Shown piece by piece: positions 27,884 through 36,308 of a stretch of DNA of 64,000 nucleotides. The notes below the pieces were generated by a model, which was not told the DNA's origin, ran no database searches, and saw only the letters and a list, made by a program, of their open reading frames with translations. Position numbers and translations under genes: made by a program. This DNA is from Bordetella genomosp. 13 (GTDB lineage: Bacteria > Pseudomonadota > Gammaproteobacteria > Burkholderiales > Burkholderiaceae_B), in the NCBI RefSeq assembly GCF_002119665.1, contig NZ_CP021111.1, positions 2,604,001 to 2,668,000 of the forward strand, read 5' to 3'. Numbering within the stretch: position 1 is the first letter of the stretch; each line of letters begins with the position of its first letter.

Positions 27884-28966
27884 TCAATCCCCGTCCAGCG
27901 CGTTGAAGCCGATGACCACGCCGTATGCCGCGGCCAGGTCTTGGTCGGTGATGTCCTTGGCGTTCTTCAGCACCAGCGCGGCCAGTGTCAGCGCGCGGCG
28001 CGCGTTCTCGTCCGCGACGGCTTTTTCGATGGGCTGAGACGCGTCGTTCAGAGCTTGGCGGGCCCTGCCCAATTCCTCGCGCACGGCCTGCCCCGCCCAG
28101 CGCCCGTCGGGCGGCAGGGCTTCGGTGAGCTGGCCCGCCCATGCGCCCATGCCGTCCAGGCCCGCCGCCAGCGACGGCACCGTCTGGTTGCTGCGCCAGA
28201 AGGCGGCGCGGCGCGGCTTGGCGTCGGCCGCCGCGTCGCCCAGCACGGGCAAGAGCTTCACGTCGCGCGCGAACTGCGCGCCGGTGGACAGCGCCTTCAC
28301 CGCCTCGGCCGCGACCTCCTGGCTGTTACGGTACAAATCATTGCCCGCGGCAGGCTCGGCGAACTGCCGGCCGAAATCGCCCTGCGCGCTCCACGCCTGC
28401 GCCAGCTCGCCGGCGATGGCGCCGACATTGGTCGCCAGCGCCTGCGCGTAGCGGCATTCATAGGCGAAATGCTGCGCATCGCGGGACTGCAGCACGCCGC
28501 CATCGCGGTACAGCACGAACTCCAGCGCGGGCAGGCCCTGCACGGCCACGCTGCGCGAGGCCAGCGCCCCGGGCGCCAGCAGCGCCTCGTCGCGCTTGGC
28601 CAGGGCTTCCTGCACCTGGCGCAGCACCACGCCGCGCGTATCGGGCCAGAAGGCCAGGCGCTCGTAGCGATTGCCCTGCACCAGCGGACCGAAGCGCAGG
28701 AATTCGACGCCGGACCAGGCCTGCACGGTGGCGGCGTAGGCCTCGGCCACGCGCTTCGCGCCGGCCGCGTCGTCACGCTCGCACCAATTCTTCAATGCCT
28801 GTTGCAGGCCCGACGCATTGGTCTTCAGGCTGTCGAAGGCGGGGCGGGCATAGCCTTCGGCCAGCCGCTTGCCCAGGCTGGCCGGCGGCTGCGCCGCGTG
28901 GGCGGACCAGACGGCCAGCCCCAGGGCTGCCGCGGCGAGGCCCTTGTAGAGTGTGTTGCGCATCAT
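27884..28966 (-). CDS. imelysin-family periplasmic protein (second copy)
   Basis: Imelysin-like proteins are periplasmic or outer-membrane iron-regulated proteins with a helical double-bundle fold. The 360-residue protein has a signal peptide (MMRNTLYKGLAAAALGLAVWSAHA) and an imelysin domain with WSGVEFLRFGPL and LPALEFVLYRDGG in place of the classical G-x-H-x-x-E. It resembles PA4372 of the Pseudomonas cluster. GGAG precedes the start. It lies 29 bases behind the di-haem oxidoreductase gene. Confidence 0.88.
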   Translation of the reverse strand: MMRNTLYKGLAAAALGLAVWSAHAAQPPASLGKRLAEGYARPAFDSLKTNASGLQQALKNWCERDDAAGAKRVAEAYAATVQAWSGVEFLRFGPLVQGNRYERLAFWPDTRGVVLRQVQEALAKRDEALLAPGALASRSVAVQGLPALEFVLYRDGGVLQSRDAQHFAYECRYAQALATNVGAIAGELAQAWSAQGDFGRQFAEPAAGNDLYRNSQEVAAEAVKALSTGAQFARDVKLLPVLGDAAADAKPRRAAFWRSNQTVPSLAAGLDGMGAWAGQLTEALPPDGRWAGQAVREELGRARQALNDASQPIEKAVADENARRALTLAALVLKNAKDITDQDLAAAYGVVIGFNALDGD

Positions 28967-28995
28967 CGCGGCTCCTTCTCGTTGCAATGCGGCCG

Positions 28996-30636
28996 CTACA
29001 GCGACTCGAGGAATCGCACCAGGTCGGCGCGTTCGTCAGGCGTCATCCCGACCACGCGGTCGCGCGCGGCCTGCGCCTGTCCGCCATGCCACAGAATGGC
29101 CTCCAGCAGCGTACGCGCGCGGCCATCGTGCAGCCAGGTGGCATTGGGATTGACGGTCTTGGTCAGGCCGATGCCCCACAGCGGCGCGGTGCGCCACTCG
29201 CGGCCGCTGGCCTGCCCTTCGGATACGCCGTCGGCCAGGCCGTCGCCCATGTCGTGCAGCAGCAGGTCGGTGTACGGCCAGATCAGCTGGAAGCGATGTT
29301 CGGGCCGCTCCGCATCGCGCCGCGTGACGTACTTCGGCACGTGGCAGGCCACGCAGTTAGCCTCGTAGAACAGCTTCTTGCCGGCCAGCACGCGAGCGTC
29401 GTCCACGTCGCGGCGCTGCGGCACGGCCAGGTTGGTCGAATAGTCGGCGACCAGGTCCATCAATTCGCCCGGCACCTCGTGCTCGCCCAGGTGTGGCTGC
29501 GCGCCGTGCGGCAGCTTGAAGCACTCCGGCTGCTTCTCGGTGCATTCGCCATAGTGGCTGGGGAACATCGGCGTGGACAGGCCCATGTCGTTGGAGAAGG
29601 CCACCGCGCTCTGCTGCGCCACCGTGGGCTGGCTGGCCTTCCAGTTGAACCGCCCCAGCGCCGGCTTGCCGGTGCGCGCGTCGATGACCCAGTTGGCCTT
29701 GCCGCGTATGCCGTCGCGTTTCTCTGTGGCCGCGTTGGCCAGGATGTCGGCCTCGTGCACGGCCTCGAGCAGGCCCAGGCCGATCATGGGCTGCGCCAGC
29801 CGCGGCGAGAACTGAACCTGCGGATGCATCGGCCCATAGCCCAGGTTCTCGATGCGATACGTGGGCTTCATCAGCGTGGCGGTCTCGCCGCCGTTCAGCT
29901 TCACGGTGATGGGCTCGTATTCGATCTCGAGCCGGCCTTCGGTCGGCAGGCCCGCCACCGAGAAGTTCTGCAGCTGCGATCCATATACCGGATCGGTGAG
30001 GAACAGCAGTTCGCCGGTATCGATGCGGCGCTGGTCATCGGCGTCGCGCGCCGGCACCGCCAGGCGCATCAGCAGCGCCACGGCGTCGGTGCGCTCCATG
30101 GGATCGAAGCCCGGCACGGTGCCGCGGCCGTCCTTCACGTGACAGGCCTGGCAAGAACGCGCGTTGAACAGCGGACCCAGGCCATCCGAGGCTTGGGTGG
30201 AAGAAGGCGAGGACACCCAGTCCTTGCGGAACAGGCTGTTGCCCATCTGGAAGCGCTGCCGCCCTTCGAAAGTCAGCGTGGCCGAGGGCAGCGAGAAGAT
30301 GTCGGCATTGATCAGCGGCTTGACCGTGGCCGCGCCGGCCTGCATCAATTCGAACGGCTCGGCCTTGCTGAAATCGTCGGCCGGCGCGGTGACCTGCCGC
30401 ACGCGCTTCAGGTCGTCGGCCGACAAGTCGTTGCGTTGACGTTCGGCCGCCGCGGCGCCGGCCTGGACGATGCCGCCGGGCGCGGGCGCCGGACCGGCGG
30501 GAGACATGGGTTGCTCGGGGATGACGTCTCCGGGCGCATGCCGCTGCGGCGCCCCGCCAGGCTCGGGCGCCGTACCGGCTGCGTTCGCTACCGCGGCCAG
30601 GCCAGCCAAGGCCGCGGCATACAGGTAAAGCTTCAT
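28996..30636 (-). CDS. di-haem oxidoreductase family protein (DUF1111, putative thiol oxidoreductase)
   Basis: DUF1111 proteins are exported di-haem c proteins related to MauG and cytochrome c peroxidases, found with imelysins in iron-regulated clusters. The 546-residue protein has a signal peptide (to about residue 20), an Ala/Pro-rich linker, and two haem sites, C162-Q-A-C165-H166 and C428-V-A-C431-H432, with the LLHDMGDGLADG motif shortly after the second. Its start overlaps the imelysin stop by four bases (ATGA). A ferric/ferrous redox role in iron uptake is a reasonable inference only. Confidence 0.9.
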   Translation of the reverse strand: MKLYLYAAALAGLAAVANAAGTAPEPGGAPQRHAPGDVIPEQPMSPAGPAPAPGGIVQAGAAAAERQRNDLSADDLKRVRQVTAPADDFSKAEPFELMQAGAATVKPLINADIFSLPSATLTFEGRQRFQMGNSLFRKDWVSSPSSTQASDGLGPLFNARSCQACHVKDGRGTVPGFDPMERTDAVALLMRLAVPARDADDQRRIDTGELLFLTDPVYGSQLQNFSVAGLPTEGRLEIEYEPITVKLNGGETATLMKPTYRIENLGYGPMHPQVQFSPRLAQPMIGLGLLEAVHEADILANAATEKRDGIRGKANWVIDARTGKPALGRFNWKASQPTVAQQSAVAFSNDMGLSTPMFPSHYGECTEKQPECFKLPHGAQPHLGEHEVPGELMDLVADYSTNLAVPQRRDVDDARVLAGKKLFYEANCVACHVPKYVTRRDAERPEHRFQLIWPYTDLLLHDMGDGLADGVSEGQASGREWRTAPLWGIGLTKTVNPNATWLHDGRARTLLEAILWHGGQAQAARDRVVGMTPDERADLVRFLESL

Positions 30637-31943
30637 TTGAATACGGCTGCGGGGTTATCCAGGCTGTCGGAACCTTCGAGCTTGACGTTGCCCACTTCCA
30701 GCAGCGCGATCACGCGCTCGAGGCTGCGGGTCTGCGCGACCAGCGCGTCGATGGCCTTCTGCACCGCCGCGTTGCCTTCGGCATTGCCGCTGGCGATCAT
30801 CTGGTCGTAGGTTTCCACCGTCTCGGCGCGCTGCTTCAAGGCCTGCATGGCCTTGACCGTGTCGTCGAGCTTGGCGCGCACTTCGGCATCGAGCTTGGCG
30901 TCGCGCGACTTCACCAGTTCGGAGAGGCTGGCGCCCTGCACCGTCTTGCCGTCCACGCGAGTATAGGCGCCCATATAGACGTTGCGGATGCCCATCTGGT
31001 TGTAGAAGTGCGAGTTGTGCGTGTTGTCCGAGAAGCAGTCGTGCTCTTCCTCGGGGTCGCCCAGGATGAGTCCGAGCTTCATGCGCTCGCCGGCCAGTTC
31101 GCCGTACGACAGGCTGCCCAGCCCGGTCAGCATGGCGGTCAGGCCTGCCTTGGGATCGTCCTGCACGGCCTTGCGCGCGGCGCCGTCCTGCTTCCAGTTG
31201 GCCACCATGGTTTCCAGGTCGGAGACCAGCAGGTCGGCCACGGCCTTCAGGAACTCGACGCGGCGCGCGCAGTTGCCGCCGGTGCAGTTGGCCGTATCGA
31301 AATCGGTGTGCGGACGATTGCCCGAGTGGCGTTCCTGCGGGGTGCCCTTGCGGTCGGCCGGCGCGGGGCCGGTGCCGTTGAGGTCTTGCCCCCACAGCAT
31401 GAATTCGATGGCGTGGTAGCCGGTGGCCACGTTGGCCTCGTTGCCGTCGGCCTCGTGCAGCACGTCGGACAGCAGCTCGGGCGTGATGCGCGAGGTGTCG
31501 ATCGTCTTGCCGCCCACCGAGATCTTGGAATTGGCGATGAGGTTGACCGCATAGAACGCATTGGCGTCGCTTTCCGAGCCGTACGAGGCATCGACGTAGT
31601 CGAGCAGGCCCTCGTCCAGCGGCCATGCGTTCACGCTGCCTTCCCAGTCGTCGACGATGGGGTTGCCGAAGCGGAAGGCCTCGGTCTGCTGATAGGGCAC
31701 GCGGGCGGCCAACCAGGCGTCGCGCGCAGCCTTCAGCGTCGCGGCGCTGGGCTTGGCGACCAGCCCCTCGATCGCCGTGCGCAGCGTGCGCGCGGTGGCC
31801 AGCGAGTCTTCATAGCCGGCCAGGGCGATATCGGAATACGTGCGGGTCACGGCGGCGGGCTCGACCGCGGCATGGGCGCCGGCCGCGCCCAGGGCGGCTG
31901 CCAGCGCGGCGCCGGTCAACAGACCTCGTAGCTTTTGATGCAT
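30633..31943 (-). CDS. imelysin family iron-regulated protein (IrpA/IcmP-like)
   Basis: The 436-residue protein has a signal peptide (to about residue 25, GAAGAHA) and a full imelysin domain with the conserved G-Y-H-A-I-E-F-M-L-W-G motif near residue 177, plus RFGNPIVDDWEGSVNAWPLDEGLLDYV and LGDPEEEHDCFSDNTH. Family members bind or need iron and are induced by iron lack; early claims of protease activity are disputed. It is the first gene of the operon, and a Fur-box-like site lies 78 bases upstream. Confidence 0.92.
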   Translation of the reverse strand: MHQKLRGLLTGAALAAALGAAGAHAAVEPAAVTRTYSDIALAGYEDSLATARTLRTAIEGLVAKPSAATLKAARDAWLAARVPYQQTEAFRFGNPIVDDWEGSVNAWPLDEGLLDYVDASYGSESDANAFYAVNLIANSKISVGGKTIDTSRITPELLSDVLHEADGNEANVATGYHAIEFMLWGQDLNGTGPAPADRKGTPQERHSGNRPHTDFDTANCTGGNCARRVEFLKAVADLLVSDLETMVANWKQDGAARKAVQDDPKAGLTAMLTGLGSLSYGELAGERMKLGLILGDPEEEHDCFSDNTHNSHFYNQMGIRNVYMGAYTRVDGKTVQGASLSELVKSRDAKLDAEVRAKLDDTVKAMQALKQRAETVETYDQMIASGNAEGNAAVQKAIDALVAQTRSLERVIALLEVGNVKLEGSDSLDNPAAVFK

Positions 31944-32298
31944 CGACTAATCTCCGTCTTGCGCCGGCCGCCCCGCGGCAGACCGCGCTTCGTTCTTGAT
32001 TCACGGGAGAACGGAGTGTAAACGAGATTCGTTCTTTGTTCAGAGTGCTGTCAAATCAGCGCGGGGTCTTTGCGCCGGATCCGCTGGCGCTCGGCCGGAC
32101 CATCGGCGCGCGTCGTGGTTCGCCATCGGCGCACCAAACGAGAACGGAAATCGCACCATACCAGTGCATCGCGCACCTCTATGACATCGTTGCGGTGACA
32201 TGTGCCTGGGAGCGCGGCCCACCGTGGTGCGTTGGCATAGGTATTGCTTGAAAGCGGTTAGGACCCGCCGGGGTCCGCCTCTTTCGGAGCAGACCGCC
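31944..32298. other. leader and promoter region of the iron operon
   Basis: About 355 bases without a supportable gene apart from the start region of the small frame at 32299. It holds the Fur-box-like site at 32021-32036 and, nearer the imelysin gene, a second imperfect dyad (CGTTCTT ... GAGAACG, 31991-32013). Confidence 0.5.
32021..32036 (-). promoter_or_regulatory. Fur-box-like operator
   Basis: AACGAGATTCGTTCTT matches the common Fur-box form AATGAGAATCATTCTC at 12 of 16 positions and contains the dyad AACGA-GAT-TCGTT. It lies 78 bases before the imelysin gene, the first of an iron cluster known to be Fur-controlled in other bacteria. Fur binding is inferred. Confidence 0.55.
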
Positions 32299-32442
32299 AT
32301 GACCCAGGACACCATCGACCGCTACGTACGCCGCTTCCTGCAGCTGCAGGGCAGCCAGCAACCGGCCAGCTCGGCGCCTGCGCGGGTTGTGCCGCAACTC
32401 GCTCAAATGCCCATGGCCGGCGGCAGCGGACATACGGCCTGA
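32299..32442 (+). CDS. small hypothetical protein (47 residues)
   Basis: A short frame beginning MTQDTIDRYVRRFLQLQGSQ has GGAG ten bases upstream and codon use like the local genes. The first 20 residues could form an amphipathic helix; the rest is Ala/Pro/Gln-rich. No family is recognised. It is divergent from the iron operon and followed by a small GC-rich hairpin. It may be a real small protein or a chance frame. Confidence 0.4.
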   Translation: MTQDTIDRYVRRFLQLQGSQQPASSAPARVVPQLAQMPMAGGSGHTA

Positions 32443-32469
32443 GCCCGTTCGGCGACGCCCATGATGAAA

Positions 32470-32488
32470 GGCGGGCCCTTGGCCCGCC
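32470..32488. terminator. GC-rich hairpin, possible terminator
   Basis: GGCGGGCC and GGCCCGCC pair around CTT. On the minus side a weak T-rich tail (TTTCAT) follows, so it could end the monooxygenase transcript whose gene stops at 32552. The plus side has no T run. Confidence 0.4.
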
Positions 32489-32551
32489 CTCGTGCCCGAG
32501 CCGTCCCAGGCGTCCGCGCTCTGACGGCGGCGCCGGGTCCGGACCCATGCT

Positions 32552-33127
32552 TCATCCCCGCGCCGCCTTCAATCCCCGTTGCGAGGCGCCGGCCGGATAC
32601 AGCCAGCGGCGCAGCAGCCGCGTGATGACCGGCATACAGATGAACGACAGCACCGGAGTCATACAGGCCGTGGTGACCAGGACGCGCCAGAACAGCGGCA
32701 ACGCGCTGAGCTGCTCGTTGAAAATGGTGCTGAACAGCAGCAGCATCGGAAAGTAGGCGATCCAGATGCTGAACGCCTGTTTCCACCGGGGCGGCGCGGT
32801 CATCCTTGGACCAAACCAGCTGTCCATCCCGCTGACCCGCGTTTCATGACTGGTACGCACCAGCGACGCTCCCCGCTCGAGCCACATCCGGCGCGGCAGC
32901 GAGGTCTCCCAGCGCGTCAGGCTGGCCTCGTCCGCGAAGCGCAGCACGATCTGATACTGGTCGCCTCCCTCGGGCGGCTGCAGCACGCCCGATCCCAGGA
33001 AGCCCGGAAACCCGGCGGCCAGGATCTCTCCCTGGCGCATCCACGCCAGGAAATCGCTGTAGCGATCGGGAGAGATGTGACGCGTCACCAGCATCGTGAC
33101 GGGAACGGGAACCGGGGCGGCGGACAT
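32552..33127 (-). CDS. antibiotic biosynthesis monooxygenase (ABM) domain protein with membrane helices
   Basis: The 191-residue protein has an N-terminal ABM-type ferredoxin-like domain (about residues 8-100; VTRHISPDRYSDFLAWMRQG and YQIVLRFADEASLTRWETS) and two C-terminal membrane helices (about residues 120-170) separated by a short loop, ending in a basic tail. ABM-plus-membrane proteins of this size are widespread and uncharacterised; they are not evidence for antibiotic synthesis. The gene stands alone. Confidence 0.8.
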   Translation of the reverse strand: MSAAPVPVPVTMLVTRHISPDRYSDFLAWMRQGEILAAGFPGFLGSGVLQPPEGGDQYQIVLRFADEASLTRWETSLPRRMWLERGASLVRTSHETRVSGMDSWFGPRMTAPPRWKQAFSIWIAYFPMLLLFSTIFNEQLSALPLFWRVLVTTACMTPVLSFICMPVITRLLRRWLYPAGASQRGLKAARG

Positions 33128-33347
33128 GATGGACTCCTATGCAGCGTGGTCAGCCTGGCAAGCAGCGCGGTATGGCGCCTCGGTATTAACCCTAGCAATC
33201 GCCATGCCAACTTTGCGGCGCAACATCCTCTCCCTCATAGGTGCAGGCCGCTGCAGTTGACCGTTATTTCTTGCACCGCACAAATCCCCAAACCAGGGAT
33301 AACCCTAAACTTTCGCACCGCCCCGGTGCGTCTTTATCGGAGTCCGG

Positions 33348-33725
33348 ATGGACATCAACCTGCCCGACGTGGTCGCCGAGGTGTCGGCGCAATTCGCGCG
33401 CTACGAGCACGCGCTGGTCAACAACGAGGTGGAGACGCTCGACGAACTGTTCTGGAACAGTCCGCACACCCTGCGCTACGGCGCCACCGAAAATCTGTAC
33501 GGCTATGAGGCCATACGCGAGTTTCGCGCACAGCGTCCGGCGCAAGGCCTGGCGCGCGAGGTGCTGCGCACCGTCATCACCACGTATGGCCGCGACTTCG
33601 CCACCGCCAACATCGAGTTCCGGCGCGAAGGCTCGCCGCGCATCGGGCGCCAGAGCCAGACGTGGATGCGGACCCCGCAGGGTTGGCGAGTGGTGGCGGC
33701 GCACGTCAGCCTGATGAGCCCTTGA
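33348..33725 (+). CDS. HpxZ/AtzH-like protein (DUF3225, NTF2 fold)
   Basis: The 125-residue protein is a single NTF2-like domain with the DUF3225 pattern: [38 protein letters not shown] and [18 protein letters not shown]. Relatives include HpxZ of oxalurate catabolism and AtzH of cyanuric acid breakdown, which usually sit with amidases; none is next to this gene, so the substrate is unknown. A clear CGGAG site precedes the ATG. Confidence 0.82.
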   Translation: MDINLPDVVAEVSAQFARYEHALVNNEVETLDELFWNSPHTLRYGATENLYGYEAIREFRAQRPAQGLAREVLRTVITTYGRDFATANIEFRREGSPRIGRQSQTWMRTPQGWRVVAAHVSLMSP

Positions 33726-33876
33726 GATTTCAGCCCTCGAGCCGTTGCCTCCGTGCGGCGGCACGTGCCGTCCGGCGGGATGATGTGCCGCCTTTCGGAA
33801 CGGGCACAGGGTGAGATCGACCAGTCATCAGGGCACGTCTACACTGACCGATCCTTCACATAGGAGCATTGCACCC

Positions 33877-34428
33877 ATGAGCAACATCAAGATCGCCGTC
33901 TTCGTCGGCAGTTTGCGTGCCGCTTCGATCAACCTGAAACTCGCTCGCGCGCTGGAAAAGCTGGCTCCGGCCGAGTTCCAGTTCGAGTACGCCAGCCTTG
34001 GCGACGTACCCCTGTACAACCAGGACCATGAAAACGACATGCCGCCCGCCGCGGCCAAGCTGAAACAGTTGATCGCCCAGGCGCAGGGCCTGCTGTTCGT
34101 CACGCCCGAGCACAATCGCTCGGTTCCCGCCGCGCTGAAGAACGCCATCGACTGGGGTACCCGTCCCTGGGGCCAGAACTCGTGGATGGGCAAGGCGGGC
34201 GGCATCGTGGGCACCTCGCCCAGCGCGGCGGGCTCGGCCATGGCGCAGCAACACCTGCGCAACATCCTGGCCGCCGAAGGCGTGAACGTGCTGACCACCC
34301 CCGAAGTGTTCCTGCAGATGAAGGACGGGCTGATCGACGATCAGTACCAGATCACCGACGAGGGTACGCGCAAGTTCCTGCAGGGCTGGATGGACCGCTA
34401 CGAAGCCTGGGTGCGGAAGGTAGGCTGA
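33877..34428 (+). CDS. NAD(P)H-dependent FMN reductase (ChrR-like)
   Basis: The 183-residue flavodoxin-fold protein has the FMN phosphate loop FVGSLRAASINLKLA (about residues 8-22), the family motif TPEHNRSVPAALKNAIDW (about residues 75-92) and KAGGIVGTSPSAAGS. Such enzymes reduce FMN, quinones or chromate with NAD(P)H. The ATG at 33877 follows TAGGAG. Single gene. Confidence 0.9.
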   Translation: MSNIKIAVFVGSLRAASINLKLARALEKLAPAEFQFEYASLGDVPLYNQDHENDMPPAAAKLKQLIAQAQGLLFVTPEHNRSVPAALKNAIDWGTRPWGQNSWMGKAGGIVGTSPSAAGSAMAQQHLRNILAAEGVNVLTTPEVFLQMKDGLIDDQYQITDEGTRKFLQGWMDRYEAWVRKVG

Positions 34429-34862
34429 ACGCCCTGCGGCGGGGATGTCCGGGTAGACCCGCATTTATCCCCGCCGCATGTGGAAAACGCTGAGGACAGC
34501 TTGAGGGCAGCCAAAATTTCACGTTTCTTATCAATGCCCTAGGTACCGTGATCAAAAAAGGGTCACGACGCCGCCGACTTTTCCACGCGGTATGTGGATA
34601 AGGCTGGGCATAGCCTGCGGGCAGTTCGGGAAATCCCTTACGGGACAATCGTTTGCGGGCGCCGCGCACAAACCGCGCACGAAGGAAGCACGGCAGCGTC
34701 CGGACCCGGCCCGCACACACTGAAACGGGCTTATCCACTGCGGATGTGGAAAAGCCTATGTACAGCTTTCTGACAATTCAGAAAAACACCGCTGCGACAA
34801 GCACTTGGAGTTCGCCGCTCAAATTCTTACCGCAATGTTTCCAAAGTGCCTATCCGCCACCC
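34429..34862. other. non-coding gap with DnaA-box-like cluster
   Basis: About 430 bases without a supportable gene. It is more AT-rich than its surroundings in places (34510-34560 and 34760-34830) and contains the DnaA-box-like sites listed separately. A perfect dyad TTTCTGA-CAAT-TCAGAAA lies at 34767-34784. Confidence 0.6.
34465..34753. promoter_or_regulatory. cluster of six DnaA-box-like sites
   Basis: A perfect DnaA box (TTATCCACA, read as TGTGGATAA) lies at 34593-34601. One-off or two-off forms are TTATCCACT (34731-34739), TTTTCCACA twice (complements at 34479-34487 and 34745-34753), TTTTCCACG (34579-34587) and TTATCCCCG (34465-34473). Three of them begin loosely repeated blocks ATGTGGAWAA...GCTG...ACAGCTT. 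dnaA, rpmH and gyrB are not nearby, so this is not clearly oriC; a DnaA-titrating or secondary binding region is possible. Confidence 0.55.
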
Positions 34863-35072
34863 TCACGACTCCAGACGCATGCCCAGCTTGATGCCCACCT
34901 GCCAGTGCGCGATCTTGCCGTTCTCGACATGGCCGCGCACCTCGGTCACCTCGAACCAGTCGATGTTGCGCAGCGTCTCGGATGCGCGTGCGATGGCCTG
35001 GGCGATGGCGTCGTCCGTAGACACGGTGGACGAGCCGACCAGCTCGATCTGCTTGTAGACGTGGTTGGACAT
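34863..35072 (-). CDS. dodecin flavoprotein
   Basis: Dodecins are small flavin-binding proteins that form hollow dodecamers storing riboflavin or FMN. The 69-residue protein has the whole family pattern: MSNHVYKQIELVGSS, AIARASETLRNIDWFEVTEVRG with the flavin-stacking tryptophan W39, and GKIAHWQVGIKLGMRLE. Full length. Single gene with a GC-rich hairpin in its leader (35106-35126). Confidence 0.95.
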   Translation of the reverse strand: MSNHVYKQIELVGSSTVSTDDAIAQAIARASETLRNIDWFEVTEVRGHVENGKIAHWQVGIKLGMRLES

Positions 35073-35391
35073 GGCGTGACCTCCTGGCGTATGGCCGGGC
35101 CCGCCGGCGCGGAGGGATTCCGCGCCAGGGCCGGGTGAGCCACATCAGCACGTCGCGTGCCGCACGAGCGCGTGTTGCGCACGGATCGAGCGCGGCGCAT
35201 ACTGGGTCGACACTTTATCGTCGCGAGGCGCCCATGCCGCTGCGACCGCCGATGACCCTCTCTGGCCCGCGCCCCCTCGGCTTGCGGCGGCGGCGCGGCA
35301 GTGCGCGATCGCCGCATGGCGACCTGCCACCGGCCGACATGTGTCGCGCCCACACTACGGAGCGTGCCCCGACATGCGCGACGCTCGAGAC
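35073..35391. other. non-coding gap upstream of dodecin
   Basis: About 319 bases with no supportable gene. It contains a perfect 8-base hairpin GGCGCGGA/TCCGCGCC (35106-35126) in the dodecin leader, which could be a regulatory stem or a chance GC-rich dyad. Overlapping frames here are Arg/Pro-rich and lack ribosome binding sites. Confidence 0.5.
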
Positions 35392-35721
35392 ATGAACACC
35401 ACAGAGCCGACGGGCACGGACAAGCGCGATCTGCTGCTGCGCCTGCTGCCCATGTCGGCCTCGCTGTCGGGCCTGTGCATCGCCGGAGTGACGCTCTTCC
35501 GGTCGAACCACCGCCTGGCCGGCCTCGAAACCATTGCGGACGACCTGCTGGCGATCTGTTCGTTCCTGTTCCTGATCGCCACCTATATGTCGTTCTGGGC
35601 GCTGAGAACCCGACGCGAGCGCTTGACCGACAAGCTGGCCACGGCCAGCGACGTGCTGTTCTTCGGCGCGCTCAGTCTGCTGGTCAGCGTAGGGTTCATG
35701 ATGGTCTACACCATACTGTAG
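35392..35721 (+). CDS. small membrane protein, unknown function
   Basis: The 109-residue protein has three predicted membrane helices (about residues 18-38, 47-68 and 86-108) with a basic loop RTRRERLTDK between the last two. I do not recognise a named family. The start could also be the ATG at 35374, which has GGAG eleven bases upstream; 35392 has only CGAGA two bases away. It is a single gene. Confidence 0.7.
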   Translation: MNTTEPTGTDKRDLLLRLLPMSASLSGLCIAGVTLFRSNHRLAGLETIADDLLAICSFLFLIATYMSFWALRTRRERLTDKLATASDVLFFGALSLLVSVGFMMVYTIL

Positions 35722-36308
35722 GCCGCGCCTGCGCGGCTCGGCACCGGACCGCGACGCCGCCGGTGCCGGGGCACGCGGCATCACGCCCGGGTGCCTATCG
35801 CCGACATCCCGGATCCCCACCGACGTCACCAACGTAGCGCGCCGCAGCGCAATCCCGGTCGCGGAATCACCACGTCATCGTCGAATGGCTGGCAGTCCGG
35901 CACGAGGACTCAGCCGTCGGTATTCAATGCCGCATCGAGCGGCTCGATCCTGCGATCTCCACGCCCGGACGCAGATGGAACGCGCGGTACGTGCCATGTT
36001 CATTTCAACCAGCCTGCCGCTACCAGGGCATTGCGCCAAGCGCGTGCTCGGAAGAACCGTTGCCCACGCCGAACCGGACGCGCAGACGGCACTCCACGCT
36101 CCGTCGTGCCCACACAACGCTACAAGACCCTCCCAACGGGCCCAGCACGACAAATCAGAAACACTTTCCGCGATATTCGAGGCTTATTGAGTATAGGAAT
36201 TTACATTTCCTGATTAAGTTGAAAAATTTGTTTACTGGCGCAAGAAATATATGTCAAATAGTATGCGTCGATTTCCCTGTGTAGCGTCTTCCCCGCGGTT
36301 CCGATCTC
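35722..36308. promoter_or_regulatory. long leader and likely promoter region of the TPS locus
   Basis: About 590 bases with no supportable gene. The last part (36180-36262) is strikingly AT-rich for this genome and includes TTGAAA at 36219 and an AAATATAT stretch at 36245, which may form a promoter, though spacing is poor (20 or more bases). The sequence ATTTCCTGATTAAGTTGAAA (36205-36224) is a loose dyad. I cannot assign a regulator. Confidence 0.4.

Noticed and set aside
34440..34860. The DnaA-box cluster as the chromosomal origin.
   Set aside because: None of the usual origin neighbours (dnaA, dnaN, rpmH, gidA, parAB) lies here and the AT-rich unwinding stretch is modest; kept only as a DnaA-binding candidate.
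35215..35832. A 205-codon minus-strand frame over the small membrane protein gene.
   Set aside because: It is the complement of a gene with three clear membrane helices and has only Arg/Ala/Gln-rich low-complexity sequence.
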